The notes: generated by a model from the sequence alone, not told the origin. DNA of 64,000 nucleotides from Mytilinidion resinicola (GCF_010093595.1 NW_022985440.1:275215-339214), one strand, 5' to 3'. Shown: positions 45,809-58,622, counted from the stretch's first letter. A program made the numbers and translations.

Positions 45809-46537
45809 CTAAGTCTTCGGATCCTTCTTTATCGTCGTGAGATCGACCGTCGGGCGTGGTTGAGTCTGTTTGGTTGCTTCCAACTTCATAATGGAGTCGA
45901 TGAGCTCTGGTTTAGTGGCTACCTCAGACAGTAGTTGGGCAACAATGACGAGCAAGTCCTTTCGGCTGGCCTTTCCAAGTTCCGCCTGGCGCCGGATCCA
46001 GAAAATAGGGGAGTTCTCCAAGTTGGCAGATGGATAGAGATGTTCGATCTGTCGAACAAGCTGAAAAGGTTCCCTATGATTGTACGAGGCGATGTAGCAC
46101 TGGATCAACCACACGACCAATCTCATGACCGACACAACTTTCCCGACTCTCATGTCATATGCCTTCGTGTCGCGACGCGGCCACGCACCGAAGAAAGCCT
46201 TTTGGAAGGGTTCATTGGGCCGAGCAAGTCTCTTGCAGATTTTGTAAACCACACATTCGAAGTGGGTCTCGATAGTCCACTTGGCAAGTTCACTCTCCTC
46301 GGGCCAGTCATAGATTGACGCAGCAGTTATTTGCAAGGCCGCCATGATCAGGGAATGCTGAGGGCTTGCATTGTCGATGATAGTTTGGAGCCTGGGACTT
46401 GTGGGGGATCGAAGCGATTGGTGGTTCTGATCCCGAAATTGGACCCAAGGCAGAAGAATGCTCCTGGACAGGAGCATTTTTTCGAGTTCTGCATCCGTCT
46501 TGAACCCGAACTCCGCGGGCGCCAGTTTGGCTGACAT
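45809..46537 (-). CDS. Uncharacterised protein, paralogue of the next gene
   Basis: A single frame of 242 aa when started at MSAKLAPAEFGF. An in-frame extension to 46834 gives a hydrophobic, Leu/Ser-rich leader that I consider untranslated. I recognise no known domain. It shares a core with the gene at 47048-48558: a LLPWVQFRD block against FLNPWAEFRD, then IYDWPEESELAKW against PYDWPDEDEVKHW, then FECVVYKICKRLA against YGCVIYKICKTFA. In both genes these are followed by a long helical region ending in repeated short helices. The tail is basic and Pro/Thr-rich. The gene lacks the Myb/SANT-like front of its neighbour. Tandem same-strand placement indicates local duplication. Function is unknown. 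Confidence 0.6.
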   Translation of the reverse strand: MSAKLAPAEFGFKTDAELEKMLLSRSILLPWVQFRDQNHQSLRSPTSPRLQTIIDNASPQHSLIMAALQITAASIYDWPEESELAKWTIETHFECVVYKICKRLARPNEPFQKAFFGAWPRRDTKAYDMRVGKVVSVMRLVVWLIQCYIASYNHREPFQLVRQIEHLYPSANLENSPIFWIRRQAELGKASRKDLLVIVAQLLSEVATKPELIDSIMKLEATKQTQPRPTVDLTTIKKDPKT

Positions 46538-47047
46538 ATCTGGGGACTGTGAAGACTCGTGCTTTGGATAAACACAAGCTCGAGACAAGAGTCGACTGAT
46601 GGTGAACGTGAAAGGGATGGGAGAGATGGCCGAGCTTGTGGGTAAAGGGAAAGAATGGAATCGAGCTGTAAGTTTGAAGAAAGTCTCACAGTCAGATGAG
46701 ATGGTCATGCGCCCATGAGCTGAGTAGAATAAGAGTACTAGACTAAGAGATAAAAGATCACGGATGTAGGAGTAGTGGACTACTCTAGTAGAGCTCAGAT
46801 GAATGGGAAGTGAAGTGAAGTGAAGCAGAAACATCAGTCATCCCCAAAAGCCACCTCGAGTCAACCCCAGTCCCAATTTTTACCAGCAGAACCACGCACT
46901 AGGCTGGAGTGACTTAGACGGCCGTGTTACTTGAGCACACTCTGCCTAGAGCGCTTCCAATATGAACCCCAAAATAACCGTCTCCAGTCTGCCCTTCAAT
47001 CCACTTCCATAAGATTTGACATTGCCTCCGCATTTTGGCGTCGGAGT
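46538..47047. other. Intergenic between tandem paralogues
   Basis: Holds the leader of the left paralogue and the 3' region of the right one. Nothing else is seen. Confidence 0.5.
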
Positions 47048-48558
47048 CTACAGAGATATGACTGGCATCCCAGCACCGTCGTCTTCATCCTCCAAGTTAT
47101 GCTCCTTGATGAAAGCTTCTAACTTGGTCTTATCCGGCACACTCGCTAGTCTTCCCGGAAGCGTCCTCAAGGCAAGTTCCTTCATTTCTTCCACTTCTGT
47201 GGGATTACCTTCAATAAGGTCATAGAGTACCGCCCTATCGTTGGTCTCCTCCACCGTGCGTATGAGCACTTTCAGGGCGAATTGCTTCAAGTCTTTGATC
47301 GGTATCTCTTCCAGCAGCGTCTCCTCATCCGTGATGAAACGCAGAAGTTCTTTCTTTGTTGACTTATTGAGCCACCTCTCCGTAGTCATCAAGGTGTAAT
47401 GGCGGGCATTTTCCGTGGTATTGCCGCCAAGTCGTTCGAGAGCTCTCACATACGGAATAGGCGATAGATGTGGAATCTTGGTAGGCTTTCGCTCTTCAAT
47501 GCCACGAACAAGGTCAGAAGGCTTGGATTGGAACGCTTCGTAGTACTCTCTTTCCACGCAATGCACGAGCGCAGCCACGTTCTGTACAGCTTCAAGTCCA
47601 TTCTTTCCCCGGAAGGCGTTATGCAGTGGGCCCAATTTGGTCGCAAAGGTCTTACAAATCTTGTAAATGACGCAGCCGTAGTGTTCGAGAGGGCCCCAAT
47701 GCTTGACTTCATCCTCGTCGGGCCAATCATAAGGCGTAGCTCCGACGTCCTTAATATATCCGAATGTAGTGCGCTCTAGCTCTTCGGTAACTCGGTAAGG
47801 GGGTCCACAAGGGCTTGTGGCAAGGAGAAAAATGTCTCGAAATTCAGCCCAAGGATTGAGGAAGTTTGGGATCAGTATGATGCTGTGAAGCGATTCCTCA
47901 TCGTAGCAATTGAACCTTTGCGCTAAGGATGCAAAGTCGAGCGCGCCTTTCGGGACCTCACTGGTCGGACCGACTGCTGTATTCTCCGACTCGAGTTCCA
48001 CCTCGACGGAAATTACATCTCGTGTAGAGTGTGTTGAGTTTGCTGTGGGGCCCTTTGAGCCCTTTCCTGGATTGGCGTTCGGTTCAACTACGCCATGCAA
48101 TTTGGAGCTTGCTTGGCCGAAGTTCGTCTTCATGCGCTTGTAGCGCTTCTGTAGTGCAGCACTGCTTGGTTTGTGGTGAGTAAGATTCTCGAATGCTGCG
48201 TGGATCTTGGGCCAAGGTTCCCCCGCGTCCATCATCTTGAGTATTAGGAGGTCTTGGGTGCTGGCCTCATTTGCGGAGTGGGGTATCTTCCGTGCCCTTA
48301 CAGCTGAGGAACAACGTTAGATTTGAGATGGAGATTAGCCGCCACTAGAACTTCACCTTGAGCATATGGCGAAGTACCCTTCTTTGACGCTGCTGGGGAG
48401 TCCTCGCATTGTGATGGTGAATCGTCGACGACAGAATCTTCTGTTATTCCTGACTTGCCTCCGCATGAGTCGAAGTCCCCCGGGTCCCTATCGATCACGT
48501 CTCTATCTGCTGCGGTAGAACCAATGAAAGGCATAACCAAGTCGTTCGAACATTGCAT
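47048..48558 (-). CDS. Myb/SANT-like N-terminus fused to the paralogue core
   Basis: Exons 48558-48357 and 48303-47048 give 485 aa. The donor is GTGAAG and the CTCAG acceptor restores YAQAVRARKIPHSANEAS. Residues about 70-130 look like a fungal Myb/SANT-like DNA-binding unit: a basic patch, then DLLILKMMDAGEPWPKIHAA, and SAALQKRYKRMKTNF. A Ser/Glu-rich linker follows, and then the core shared with the 45809-46537 gene (FLNPWAEFRD, PYDWPDED, CVIYKICKTFA). The C-terminal part is a string of short helices (LKQFALKVLIRTVEETNDRA, then MKELALRTLPGRL). The first ~65 residues are acidic and disordered-looking. It may be a chromatin-associated regulator, which is inference from the SANT-like part only. 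An in-frame Met at 48645 is an alternative start. Confidence 0.65.
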
Positions 48559-50067
48559 CGCAACTCTATATGACGCTATGGGGGCGTTAACTAGCAGTGT
48601 AGCAACTAAGATAAGCTCAATAGACGAATATTGGATCACCAACATCTCCCTTTGTACTCAAAATTGGCACGCTCTGCCCTTTTCTGACCGTTTTAGGCGA
48701 AATTCATTACGATTGGAACCAAAGATCAAAGTTTGAAGCCTTTGATTTGAAGAAAAATATGAGGCGTAGGTAGAAGTTGAACTCTAGGTGTCAAGGTAAG
48801 ATCCGTAGATAGGTTGAGACGTTAAGGTGGAAGTGAGGAGCGTGATGATAGTGGAGTTGGGTGACCTGCAAGTGAGTAGCGGTGAGTTGCCGCAACAGCT
48901 ATTCAAACTTTTTTCAGTAGTAAACCGCGCCGTCTGAGGTGGCATGGAGAGGTATCATGCTGGTCAAAATGAAAATTTTGTGTTTGATCTAGATTCCGAA
49001 AAGGTTTCGAAGCACTCCAGACGGTGGTGAACGAGTGTACACAGATTTATGACGAGGCTGTTTGAAGGGACAGTATTCGACCTGCCCGTTGGCCCTTTTC
49101 GAAATTATTGAGGAACCGACACCCCATGGTCATGCCTGCGTAGACTGTTCTGCCACTGTCTGGAGTCCTTCAACTCGAGCTTTAAATTTCGGACAAGATG
49201 TAGGGCTAATCACGATGAAATTTTGGATCAATTATCTGCTAAGGAAAAGCAAAACCTGGAATTAAATGATATGGATTGTACAAAAAAAAAATTGTGACCG
49301 ATCACATCACGCATAACAACAATTAAAAAGATGTCCCTCCGCACCAGCCCACACCCACATCACACACACTGCCCGCCTTTTCCCGAAGGTCCGGTCAAAG
49401 AAGCGCGCCGACGCAGACGCCCTAGCTACCGTCCTCACAGCCATAGCCGCTCGAGTCGCCAGGAGTCCCTCTCTCCCGGCAATTGCGGGGATCAAGGGCC
49501 CGGTATAAGAGTCCACACTACCGCCGGTTCGACCTTGCGGTCTACTACGGAGGCTCCGAACATGCTTGGTCCTAGTCAGCCTTCCGACCAACTACAGACC
49601 GTCCAGAACGTATGGGGGTTTGATATATCGCGAAGTGTATACTGAGCAACAGGGAAGGAACTCGCCCTGAGCTCCACCTGACACCGCGAACGAATTTTGG
49701 AGGATAAGTGGGATAGGAGATGAGGAGGAGAGTTAGACTTGAGGAAATGAAAGGCTGAATCGGGCGGGATTGAGGCTCGCCTTGAAGTACAGCAAGATAG
49801 GTGAATGGGCAGACTTCACCAAGAAGGTCGAGCGGAAGGATATCACTAATAATACGCAACCTAGGTTTAGCCATTAGGAGTTCAGTTTTTCCTACTTGAA
49901 GAACTTTTAACCTGTGTCATGTCAAGACGCCTAAGGGTATCCTACGCTATGGGGTTTGTTAGTGTCAAGGTAGGGGTGGAAGCTCTAGCATTGAGACGTA
50001 CCCAGCCAAATCAACCATGCTCCCAATCATTCCATTCCTGTACGAGTAATAGGGCCGTAATCGGCTT
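48559..50067. other. Gene-poor stretch
   Basis: No supported gene. Near 49000 the sequence CCAGACGGTGGTGAACGAGT followed by GTACACAGA resembles the CAGAC...TGTACGCA module of the 10.9-11.3 kb repeats. Open frames around 49300-49650 overlap on both strands and show only low complexity. Confidence 0.4.
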
Positions 50068-52131
50068 TCAGGAGGCGAAAAGAACCTTCCTCGGGTTCCC
50101 TAGCACGAGACTACCACCGGTACCCCGGGGTTGCTCGAATTCCATGCTATCCAACAGTCGATCCATTCCTCCAACATCAAGTTCACGACTTGACAGCTTC
50201 GATTGATCGCTCTTTAGTGTGAGCTCGTATTCGTCCCGCTCCCTATCTGAGAAGATAGATCCAAGCGCCCCTGTTGGTGCCGTCGTGCTGGTTTGAATGA
50301 TTAACCTATGCTCTGCCACAACCAGAATATCACGTGGGATAGCCATTCGCGCGGCTGTAGTCGTGGTATCGAATTGCTGAATGGTAGTAACAGCTTCGCC
50401 GAGTAGGTTGAGGCCCTGGACTTTCGCGAGCCCCGGCCCAAAGAGTGAGCCGCCACCTCCCGCAGCACTCCGCGACCAGAATTGACCAAAATTGGGTATC
50501 CGATAGGTATCAAGACCGTACCACATGATGACCGATTCTTCCGGCGCACCTCCAGTAGTGGAGTGAAGGGCTTCGATTGTAATCCCACCGCGTAAGACAC
50601 TGGGCTGGCTGGATGTGGAGCCTTGGAAAAGGCTTTCTTCTTTTGTTCGGCGTGTGTTGGGCGTCATAGGTGCCAGACTAGAACGGGTGTTGCGGGACTT
50701 GAGGCTGGAAGAGGTGGCCGAATGAGCGGATGAAGTGCCAATGAAACCACGGAGAGAAAACGTGGAAGGGTCGGCTGGAGGTTTAGGGCCTGATTTATCA
50801 AAATCCCATATTCCCCATTCGCCATCAGCCAAAAGCGCAACAATGCTGCGTCCATCAGAAGCCCAAGAAGCGTCCAAAATACGCTTACGATGCGCTAGGC
50901 CAGGTACTGTAGGCGAGTAGTTTTTGGGCACTTCAAAAGTGGTACTGAATGATGCCAGCCAGGCACCAGTCTCTGTATCTTCTTGACGAGAAGATCGGGA
51001 CCGCTTTTGTGATAGAGCGAGTGGATCGTAGACTCTGACGGTACCTGTGGGATCCACCACCAGGAGTTGAGAATGCCGCCTCTTAGGATACTGCGCGGAA
51101 CTGAAAGCTATTCGCTCAGCCGGTGAGGTTAGATACTCAGTCCGATAGGGCATGACGGGCGGTTTGACGACTATTCCACCTGGAGCGACAGGAAATCGCC
51201 ATATGCGAAGAATTCCACCACGTTCTACGGAATGAGACGCAATTAATAAACTCCACTTCTCTGTATCGTCACCCGCTCTGGACCCACTCCGTGTGCGAGA
51301 GCGGCGCCGAGATGGCCGGACTCGCGGAGTAGACTCCTCTTCGTCATTGTCGTCCATATCCATATCCTCTACCCAGTCATCCACCAGGTCCTTCTGTGAT
51401 GTCGAGGTCCAAGTCATTGAGATTCCAGTTGGTATACTCTGGTGGCCATTCTTGATATCTATAATTTGTTCCCCCCATTTCGACTTGTTCTTGGTAGTGG
51501 GACTTGTTTTTGTCGCGTGTGAGGGGGGACTTAGAGGCAGGGTGATGATGCGGACATCGTAGTCGACGCAGGCAACTGCAAAGACAATCTTATCGCTGAA
51601 GATCAAGGGCATTGAGTCGGCCGGGCGTATAGGAGTGACTGCAGGGATTTTGGGAACAGCGATATGAAGGACTTCGACGTTCAGCGCTAGGTCAATCTGT
51701 TGGATGAAGGTTGGATATGGCGCTTCCGGGTCGAGCTCTTCTTCCTCCTCCTCAAACTCTGTTTCGGTGGGTAGAGCTTGGCTTGCTGCTTTTTGGGGTG
51801 GTTCGTCTTCGTCTGACTCAATCATAATAACATCTTTGCCCGTGCCATTGACCTTTGCAGGCTTTGGCTGCTCTTTCGGCGGCGCAATCTGTTTCAAAGG
51901 TCGTCCACCCCTCCATATGATTCGAACCCCATTTTCATGGGCGTAGATTATTACTGTCGAGCCATTGGGTGCTTTGACGGGATATATTTTGGCGTCGTGG
52001 ATGCGGTGGGGGAGCTCGTAGCTGTGCGGAGAGCTGTTAGCATGCACATTTTTGAAGGCTTTAGAAGTTGAGATGAGAGGAACAAACCTCAGTTGAGTAG
52101 CTCGGCCAAAGTTTGACACCTGGAATTTCAT
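50068..52131 (-). CDS. NUP37: Nup37-like WD-repeat nucleoporin
   Basis: Exons 52131-52088 and 52021-50068 give 665 aa. The short intron has GTTTGT, a GCTAAC branch and CACAG, and it joins ATQL to SYELPHRIHDAKIYPVKAP. The N-terminal strand block with YAHENGVRIIWRGGRPLK matches what I recall of fungal Nup37. WD-like blades follow, such as WSLLIASHSVERGGILRIWR and LDASWASDGRSIVALLADG. Long acidic inserts (ESDEDEPP, EFEEEEEELDPEAPY) and an Arg/Ser-rich patch (RPSRRRSRTRSGSR) interrupt the blades. Nup37 is a propeller subunit of the Nup107-160 (Y) complex attached to Nup120. It is lost in budding yeast but kept in filamentous fungi. Opening the intron would add a stretch ending in an unlikely peptide, so splicing is preferred. 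A different WD protein is possible. Confidence 0.6.
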   Translation of the reverse strand: MKFQVSNFGRATQLRFVPLISTSKAFKNVHANSSPHSYELPHRIHDAKIYPVKAPNGSTVIIYAHENGVRIIWRGGRPLKQIAPPKEQPKPAKVNGTGKDVIMIESDEDEPPQKAASQALPTETEFEEEEEELDPEAPYPTFIQQIDLALNVEVLHIAVPKIPAVTPIRPADSMPLIFSDKIVFAVACVDYDVRIITLPLSPPSHATKTSPTTKNKSKWGEQIIDIKNGHQSIPTGISMTWTSTSQKDLVDDWVEDMDMDDNDEEESTPRVRPSRRRSRTRSGSRAGDDTEKWSLLIASHSVERGGILRIWRFPVAPGGIVVKPPVMPYRTEYLTSPAERIAFSSAQYPKRRHSQLLVVDPTGTVRVYDPLALSQKRSRSSRQEDTETGAWLASFSTTFEVPKNYSPTVPGLAHRKRILDASWASDGRSIVALLADGEWGIWDFDKSGPKPPADPSTFSLRGFIGTSSAHSATSSSLKSRNTRSSLAPMTPNTRRTKEESLFQGSTSSQPSVLRGGITIEALHSTTGGAPEESVIMWYGLDTYRIPNFGQFWSRSAAGGGGSLFGPGLAKVQGLNLLGEAVTTIQQFDTTTTAARMAIPRDILVVAEHRLIIQTSTTAPTGALGSIFSDRERDEYELTLKSDQSKLSSRELDVGGMDRLLDSMEFEQPRGTGGSLVLGNPRKVLFAS

Positions 52132-52375
52132 CTCGCCTGCGCGACTCTCGGGCTTGTCGTTGTGGTGGTCGCGGAGGGCGCGGTGTGTGGGTGGTGTTGT
52201 AGACCTCAAGCGGTGGTGAAAGCGCGGAGGTTTACTTCGTAATGGCGACCAATCATCGCGTCGACACGCCTCGAATCGCGAGATTCTCAACAGAGGGCCC
52301 CAGATCAATTCACGGCACGCCTTAGAAGCCAGACTCTTCCGCTGTCCTCCTCTCCATGTCACGACCAACGAATTC
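52132..52375. promoter_or_regulatory. Compact divergent promoter, Nup37-like and APC1
   Basis: Only 244 bp separate the two start codons (52131 minus, 52376 plus). Both promoters and both 5' leaders must fit here, so the genes probably share control elements. No TATA element is obvious. Confidence 0.5.
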
Positions 52376-55300
52376 ATGGCATCGCTACGGTCGCTGGGCG
52401 TCCACAAGCCCTCCGCGCTCGCATATCTAGCCGCCGAATCTATCCTCTCCGAAGACACCACCGAAAAAGAATATACATGGGAGACATACGGCAGCGAAGA
52501 GTCGGGACAAACCTTTGAAGATGAAGTGGTGACAACCGACTACTGTGTAGTGTGGTCTCGCGGCGGAGTGGTCCAGAAGGTCTTCAATTTTGAAATTGAA
52601 GAGGAGAAGGTCGTCCAGGCCGTGTTGACCTGGTTCCCTTCCGATGAAGCTCCTGCTACGGATTCAGAGACTCAGGATGGGCTGGAGTCTGGGTCGGGTG
52701 AGAAACTGAGAGCCTCCCTTGCTCAAGGAACACAGCCGGCCACAGATCCAAATAGCGACAGCTCATATTCAAGACCCCAAGAGGGACGTTCTAGAGCTCT
52801 AGTGGTATTCCTCAAGTCCCAGGCTCATGTCTTCTTTCTCTCCGGATCTACCCATATCGTGAACCTTCCCTTCGAGGTTGAGAAGGCATTTCCAGCTCCA
52901 CGGGGTCTAATTTTGCAACGAAAGATTCCACAGGCCGAGATCGTTCCCCCTACACCAGTGATACCCGGCCCGCCGCAGAACTCCTTTCTGTATTCATCGC
53001 AGTCGTTCTCTCAACCAGGCCGAAGACTCGGGTCCTCGTTGGGAACTGGGCAGAAGACATCCAAGACTCTGAAGGCAGGGTCAACGAATGCCCTATTTTT
53101 GGAGGACTTGATAAAAGGATCTTCCCTCCCAAATACAAACGGCCTCCCTCGAATATTTTCCTTTACAGATCCATTGTCTGAGCTAGGCCTGGTAGTCAAC
53201 GTTGTGACTCCTGTTACACGTGGGTCTCTGTCTGTCAATGGATCTAGTTCTCGCAGGTTGGAACCGATCGAGAAATCAGAAGAGATCCTCTATGTCTCTC
53301 CGCGGAACGAGTTGACTTTCGACAAAGATACTGAAGATAAGCCACTGATCTTGGTCGTCACTACGAACAATCAGACGAGTGGTTTCACCATATGGACAAC
53401 TTCATACATCGAACCCAAATTGATCTCTTCTGCAAGACGCCACAATCCAACATTGCACAGTCACAAGCTCAGACGTCGAAGCTCTTATGGGCCTACTGCT
53501 GCTGGAACCGGGACCACCACGCCTGCTCTCAGAGGGGGCAATAACGTGAGAGAAAGCTTTGGTGGAGTCAATAGGAGCAAAACAGTCCCTGCATCGTTCA
53601 ACGGGCGCGGAAGCCAAGATAAGAAATCTTCAGATCAGAATGCAGAAGATGCCCTCGCTTCTCAACTCGACCCTGATTTCGAGATATCACGGCAACCGAA
53701 GGAGTCTCGGCGTGTCAGCTCCCTTCTCTCAAGAGCTGAGCTCTCTACTAGTTTCGACAAGTCAGCGTTCCAAGGTCTAGCGACCCAACGCACAAGCTTA
53801 GGAACAAGTTTCGGAGCAGGCTCTCGCAGGGGACAATCCATGGGAAGCTACAACGAGAGGGCCAGTTTCGGTGCTTCGCAAACGAGACACAGAGCGTCAA
53901 CTCCAGGAAGCGTTTCCAGAATGAGCCTCGGTGGCATGTCCGTAGATGATACACTTGAGGATATTATGGACGAAGACAGCTACGACACGCTCGAAGATTA
54001 TGACGAACTTGAAGACTTATTTTCCGGTGGGACATACGGGGGTCTCTACGAGCAAGAACCAATGAATGGGCTAAGAAAAGAGATGGTTATGAGCAAAGTA
54101 GGCGAAATCCCGGTTAGTGAACTGGCTAAACATAACACCTCTATACACGGCAGTGACGGTCAATTCAAGGTAAGATCCACTTCTTGCCCTTGTTGGTGAA
54201 GATACATGGCAGTGCCAAAGACTAAAATACCACTTTACAGGATTCATTGAAGATATTCACGATGTCGGCTCCCATAAATCCTACGGCGCTTCACGAGCGC
54301 AAGCTCCATATTCACATCATGCATGGCCTGTCGCAGAGCCATCTCGAATGCGAATTATCTGTCTCACGAAAACGCCTACCGACGACTAGTTCGACAACTA
54401 CACAAAATGGTAAAACCTCCGGACCTCGCTATATGTGTGTACCGGTACTTCAAAAGACGCGATGGCTAAAATCCTGCATCGACGCCACAAAAGTAATTGA
54501 TGGTGGCACTGAACGAGTAATTACTCTAGTACAGGATGAATCTGGCGAGATGTCTCTCTCACTCGAAGCTGGCTGGGGCGGACAGCTCCCTACGAAGCTT
54601 GCAATCGGCCCTCTTAAGCTTTTCAATCCTTTCGAAATCGTTAGCAGTTCCTCGTCCTTCAGGAAATCTGCGGGGTTGAAGAGGACTTTAAGTGTCCCAA
54701 AAACGCTTCAAAGATTAACAGTATCTACTTTCAATGGATCTTTTGACATTTTGGATGGAGACTGGTGTAGACACCGTTTCCAGTTGCAACTCGCTCCAAG
54801 GATCGAACTAGTGTCAAAGGTTTTCGAAATGTGCTTGGCCGTCCTCCCGAACCATGTGGGTGACTTCCTGCTTGGCATATGGTGGAGTGTCTGCAGAGGA
54901 TTACCGAAAGATCAGACTTCAAACGTGGAATGGACAGCTTTGGTCGTTACTTTGTTCACACTTGCAGTTCCGTTCATCGAAGACAGTTCGATTAGCTTGA
55001 CAGAATCCCCGAAAGATTCACAGCGTTCCCACAAATTGCGCCATTCTTCCTCCGCGAGCAGATCGACCGACTCTACCTCCGCCTGGGACTTAATGTGGAG
55101 CCACGAAGCTGCTAGGCCTGTTTCAAAGAGCTGGCATACTTCTCCATGGTCTTGGGTTCAAGAATCTAAGTCCACCTCGTCGAAGAACCCGAGAAACAGA
55201 CCCTCACACGGATTCGCAACCATCTCTCAGCAACTACAGGGTAGAAGAGACTTTATCGCCGACTGCGTCAAGCTTGCTCGCCAATTCAACCAGTCACCAA

Positions 55301-58300
55301 TCGGAATCGCTGCAAATGATCAATGGAGGCGGCTCTCAGCTGCCGGAAGTTCAGACGTCCGATGCACCTACCTCCCTCAAATACTCGTAGCACTGCATCT
55401 GTTGCGAGAAGAGCAAAAGCTCGATGTTTTGTGCATAGATCAAATTACGACCGATGTTGGCAATCTTGCCCCAGTTCTTGCTCAGCTTGGGCACTGGTTG
55501 CGGTGGGAGCTTTGGAGCTGGAAAAGAGGCACCTACTACGACCTGGATGGAGCTGGGGTAGCGGAGTGGATTTTCGAAGACTGTAAGTAAAAAAAAACTG
55601 TCTCAAGTCATATTGCGGGTGCATAGAAGACGCGGTTATGGCAGTGAACCATACCCACTACCCACATAAGCAAGAATTGAAACTGACTTGACTAGCAAGC
55701 ATGAACGTCGAGACCTTCTCGCAACCCTGGGACGCACCGCCATCAATATACGAATGGCTAGAAAAAGCTGTCCGTCCGGATATTTGTCCACCATTCCCGA
55801 CACTTAGTTTGCTCATCAATAAGCCAACGCAATCTCCGTACGGAACTCAGGATATCGAGCACCGTATATCGGAAATCACACCTCGAACAATAGCTCTGGG
55901 CAAATATCTACGAAGTGTGCGGGACAGCCCCAAATCACCCGCAGCCTCTATTGAGTTGATAGCGAGATCGGGCATAACTGCAAGAATGCTGGATACGCTC
56001 CCAGAAGCTGCTAAGGCGCCACTGCGGGAAGCTATCGTTAGATGTAGAGCAAATCCGCCAACCACGTGGACGTCCGATCTCCTAAAACTGGTTCAGCGAG
56101 AAGACCTCGATATACGTGCCACCTTATCCGAGTCAATCGACACTCCGCAGGTCACTGTATCCAGCAATGCTCACCCAAGTCCCTCTGGATTACGAGATGT
56201 TCATACAATTTGTCAAATGGCCGAGCAGCCCGAGTCTCTTCTTCGATCCTCGGCTGAAATGGAGAGAGGTCTTATAACAAGGCTTATATTCAACGAAGAT
56301 CGACGTTTCATGGAAGCGCTAATGCTGCTCGAGCCGCTTAGACAGGCAGTTGCGGAGTGTACACCAGATAGCCGTTCGGATGAGACAGCGATCCTAGAAG
56401 CACAGAAGAACCTTATGCAATGGGTCATGGTCCGCACGTTCTCTCTGCCTACGGGTGGCGGTATGATCAAGTTCGGCAACAAGAAGCCTCTTCTAACCGA
56501 GAAGTTCAATCTCTACGGCTTTACGACATCATGCTTGATGAAACCAATGGGCAACGTGGTAACAGCGGATAGAACAAACTATTCCGAAGACAAATTCGGC
56601 TGGGCCTTCTTCCATGCAGGCGTCTCTGGAGGTGTAAGCATTTCTCGCGATGCTCAAGGCATTGATACTTCTTGGATCATGTACAACAAGCCCGCGGAGC
56701 TCTCAAACAAACACGCCGGGCTCTTATTAGGACTAGGTCTCAATGGTCATTTGAAAACGATCGCCAAATGGCTGTCATTCAAGTATTTGACCCCGAAGCA
56801 CACCATGACATCAATTGGTCTCCTTCTTGGTTTATCGGCATCCTATCTAGGAACCATGGACACTTTGGTAACGCGCCTGCTCTCTGTTCACGTTACTCGA
56901 ATGTTGCCTCCCGGCGCCGCCGAGCTTAATCTTTCTCCGTACACGCAGACCACTGGCTTGATGGGTATAGGGCTGCTATATTACAACACTCAACATCGGC
57001 GTATGAGTGAGATCATGTTGTCTGAGATTGAGCACGTCGACCATGTGGACCCGTCAGAACCGCCGGATACTCTTCGCGATGAAGGGTACAGATTAGCAGC
57101 TGGTTTTGCCCTAGGATATATCAACTTAGGCAAAGGAAGAGATCTTAGAGGTCTTCATGATCTGCGACTGGTCGACCGGCTGTTAGCCGTTGCCGTGGGA
57201 CCGAAACCTGTCGATATCGTCCATATACTGGACCAAGCAACAGCCGGCGCTGTGATTGCAATAGCTCTCATCTTCATGAAGACGCATGATGAATCTGTCG
57301 CCCGCAAAGTCGACATTCCGGACACACTTCCTCAATTCGATTACGTTCGACCCGATATTTTCCTCCTCAGGACTTTAGCCAAACATCTCATCCTTTGGGA
57401 TAAGATCAAAGCAGAACATCGGTGGATAATCAGAAATCTGCCTCAGGAATATCAACACGATCATCAGCTGAAGGAGATTAAGGCGCTCCGCAGCGACCAC
57501 ATGCCTTTCTTCAACATTATTGCTGGTCTCTTATGGAGCATTAGTTTTAAGTATGCTGGTAGTGGTGACACTCAGGTCCGAGATTTCCTGATTAAATATC
57601 TCGATCAGTTCATGCGCATATGCCGCTTGCCCGCCGTACGATACGATGCCAAACTCACAAGACACACAGTGCGGAACTGTCAAGATCTGGTAGCTCTCGC
57701 TGTCACTACTGTCATGGCTGGAACCGGAGACCTGAACGTCTTCCGCAGACTGCGAGCACTCCACGGCCGTGTAGGCCCCGATACACCTTTCGGCTCCCAT
57801 CTTGCCGGCCATATGGCGTTCGGTGCTCTCTTCCTCGCAGGCGGCACCCACACCTTCAGCACCTCTAATCTATCTATCGCATCCCTGATGTGCTCATTCT
57901 ACCCTCTCTTCCCAATGGATGTCCTAGACAACAAAGCCCACCTCCAAGCCTTCCGCCACTTCTGGGTCCTGGCCGCCGAGCCTCGCTGCGCCGTAATCCG
58001 CGACGTCGACACCCACCGCGCGATTTCGACGCCCATCATCGTGACTCTGAAAGACGGAGCTGAGAAATCCCTCGTCGCCCCAGCTCTTCTCCCCGAGCTC
58101 GACATCATCTCTAGCATTCGCACTACCAGTACAGAATACTGGCCCGCGACGCTTGACTTCGCAAACAACCCCATCCATCTCGCGGCGTTCAAGCACAACC
58201 AGACGATGCGGGTTCGGAAGCGCTCAGCGCACGATATGCACGGCTCTACCTTCAGCGCTACCCTCGTCGCGCTCAATGACGCCCAGGCTGCGCGCACGCA

Positions 58301-58622
58301 GCGGGTCATGTGGGATTGGCTGTTTGCGCTGCCGGCGCTGCGGGAGTTTGAGAAGCCGGATGTAGGGTTGATTATTCCGCTTGATGCGTTTAGTAGCGTG
58401 CATACAGAGATGAGCGGGACGGTAGTTGATGAGCGGTTAGTTCTACGCAAGCAGGCGGGGAGTTGGAGACGGGATGATCTGTGGGATCTGAGAGTGCTGT
58501 TTGAGTGGGCGGAGCGGGCGCAGAGCAGTGGGGGGAAACTAAGATGGTTGGGGCGAGCTGTTGTGGAGAGACTTCGGGCGGAGGTCATGGAGAGAGGGAG
58601 GGGAGTTGGGGAAGGACTCTGA
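52376..58622 (+). CDS. APC1: Anaphase-promoting complex subunit 1 (BimE)
   Basis: Three exons (52376-54169, 54241-55582, 55696-58622) give 2,020 aa. Junctions restore DGQFKDSLKIFTMSAPIN and FEDSSMNVETFSQPWD. The N-terminal half has the propeller-like Apc1 region (TDYCVVWSRGGVVQKVFNFE) and a very long Ser-rich loop (about 380-560), a likely phosphorylation area as in other Apc1 proteins. Exon 3 holds the proteasome/cyclosome repeats: HAGLLLGLGLNGHLKTI, SIGLLLGLSASYLGTMD, LMGIGLLYYNTQHRRMSEIM, RLAAGFALGYINLGKGRDL. Apc1 is the largest scaffold of the APC/C ubiquitin ligase that drives exit from mitosis. BimE is the Aspergillus nidulans name. The C-terminus has a beta-rich domain (ISTPIIVTLKDGAEK). 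Confidence 0.95.
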
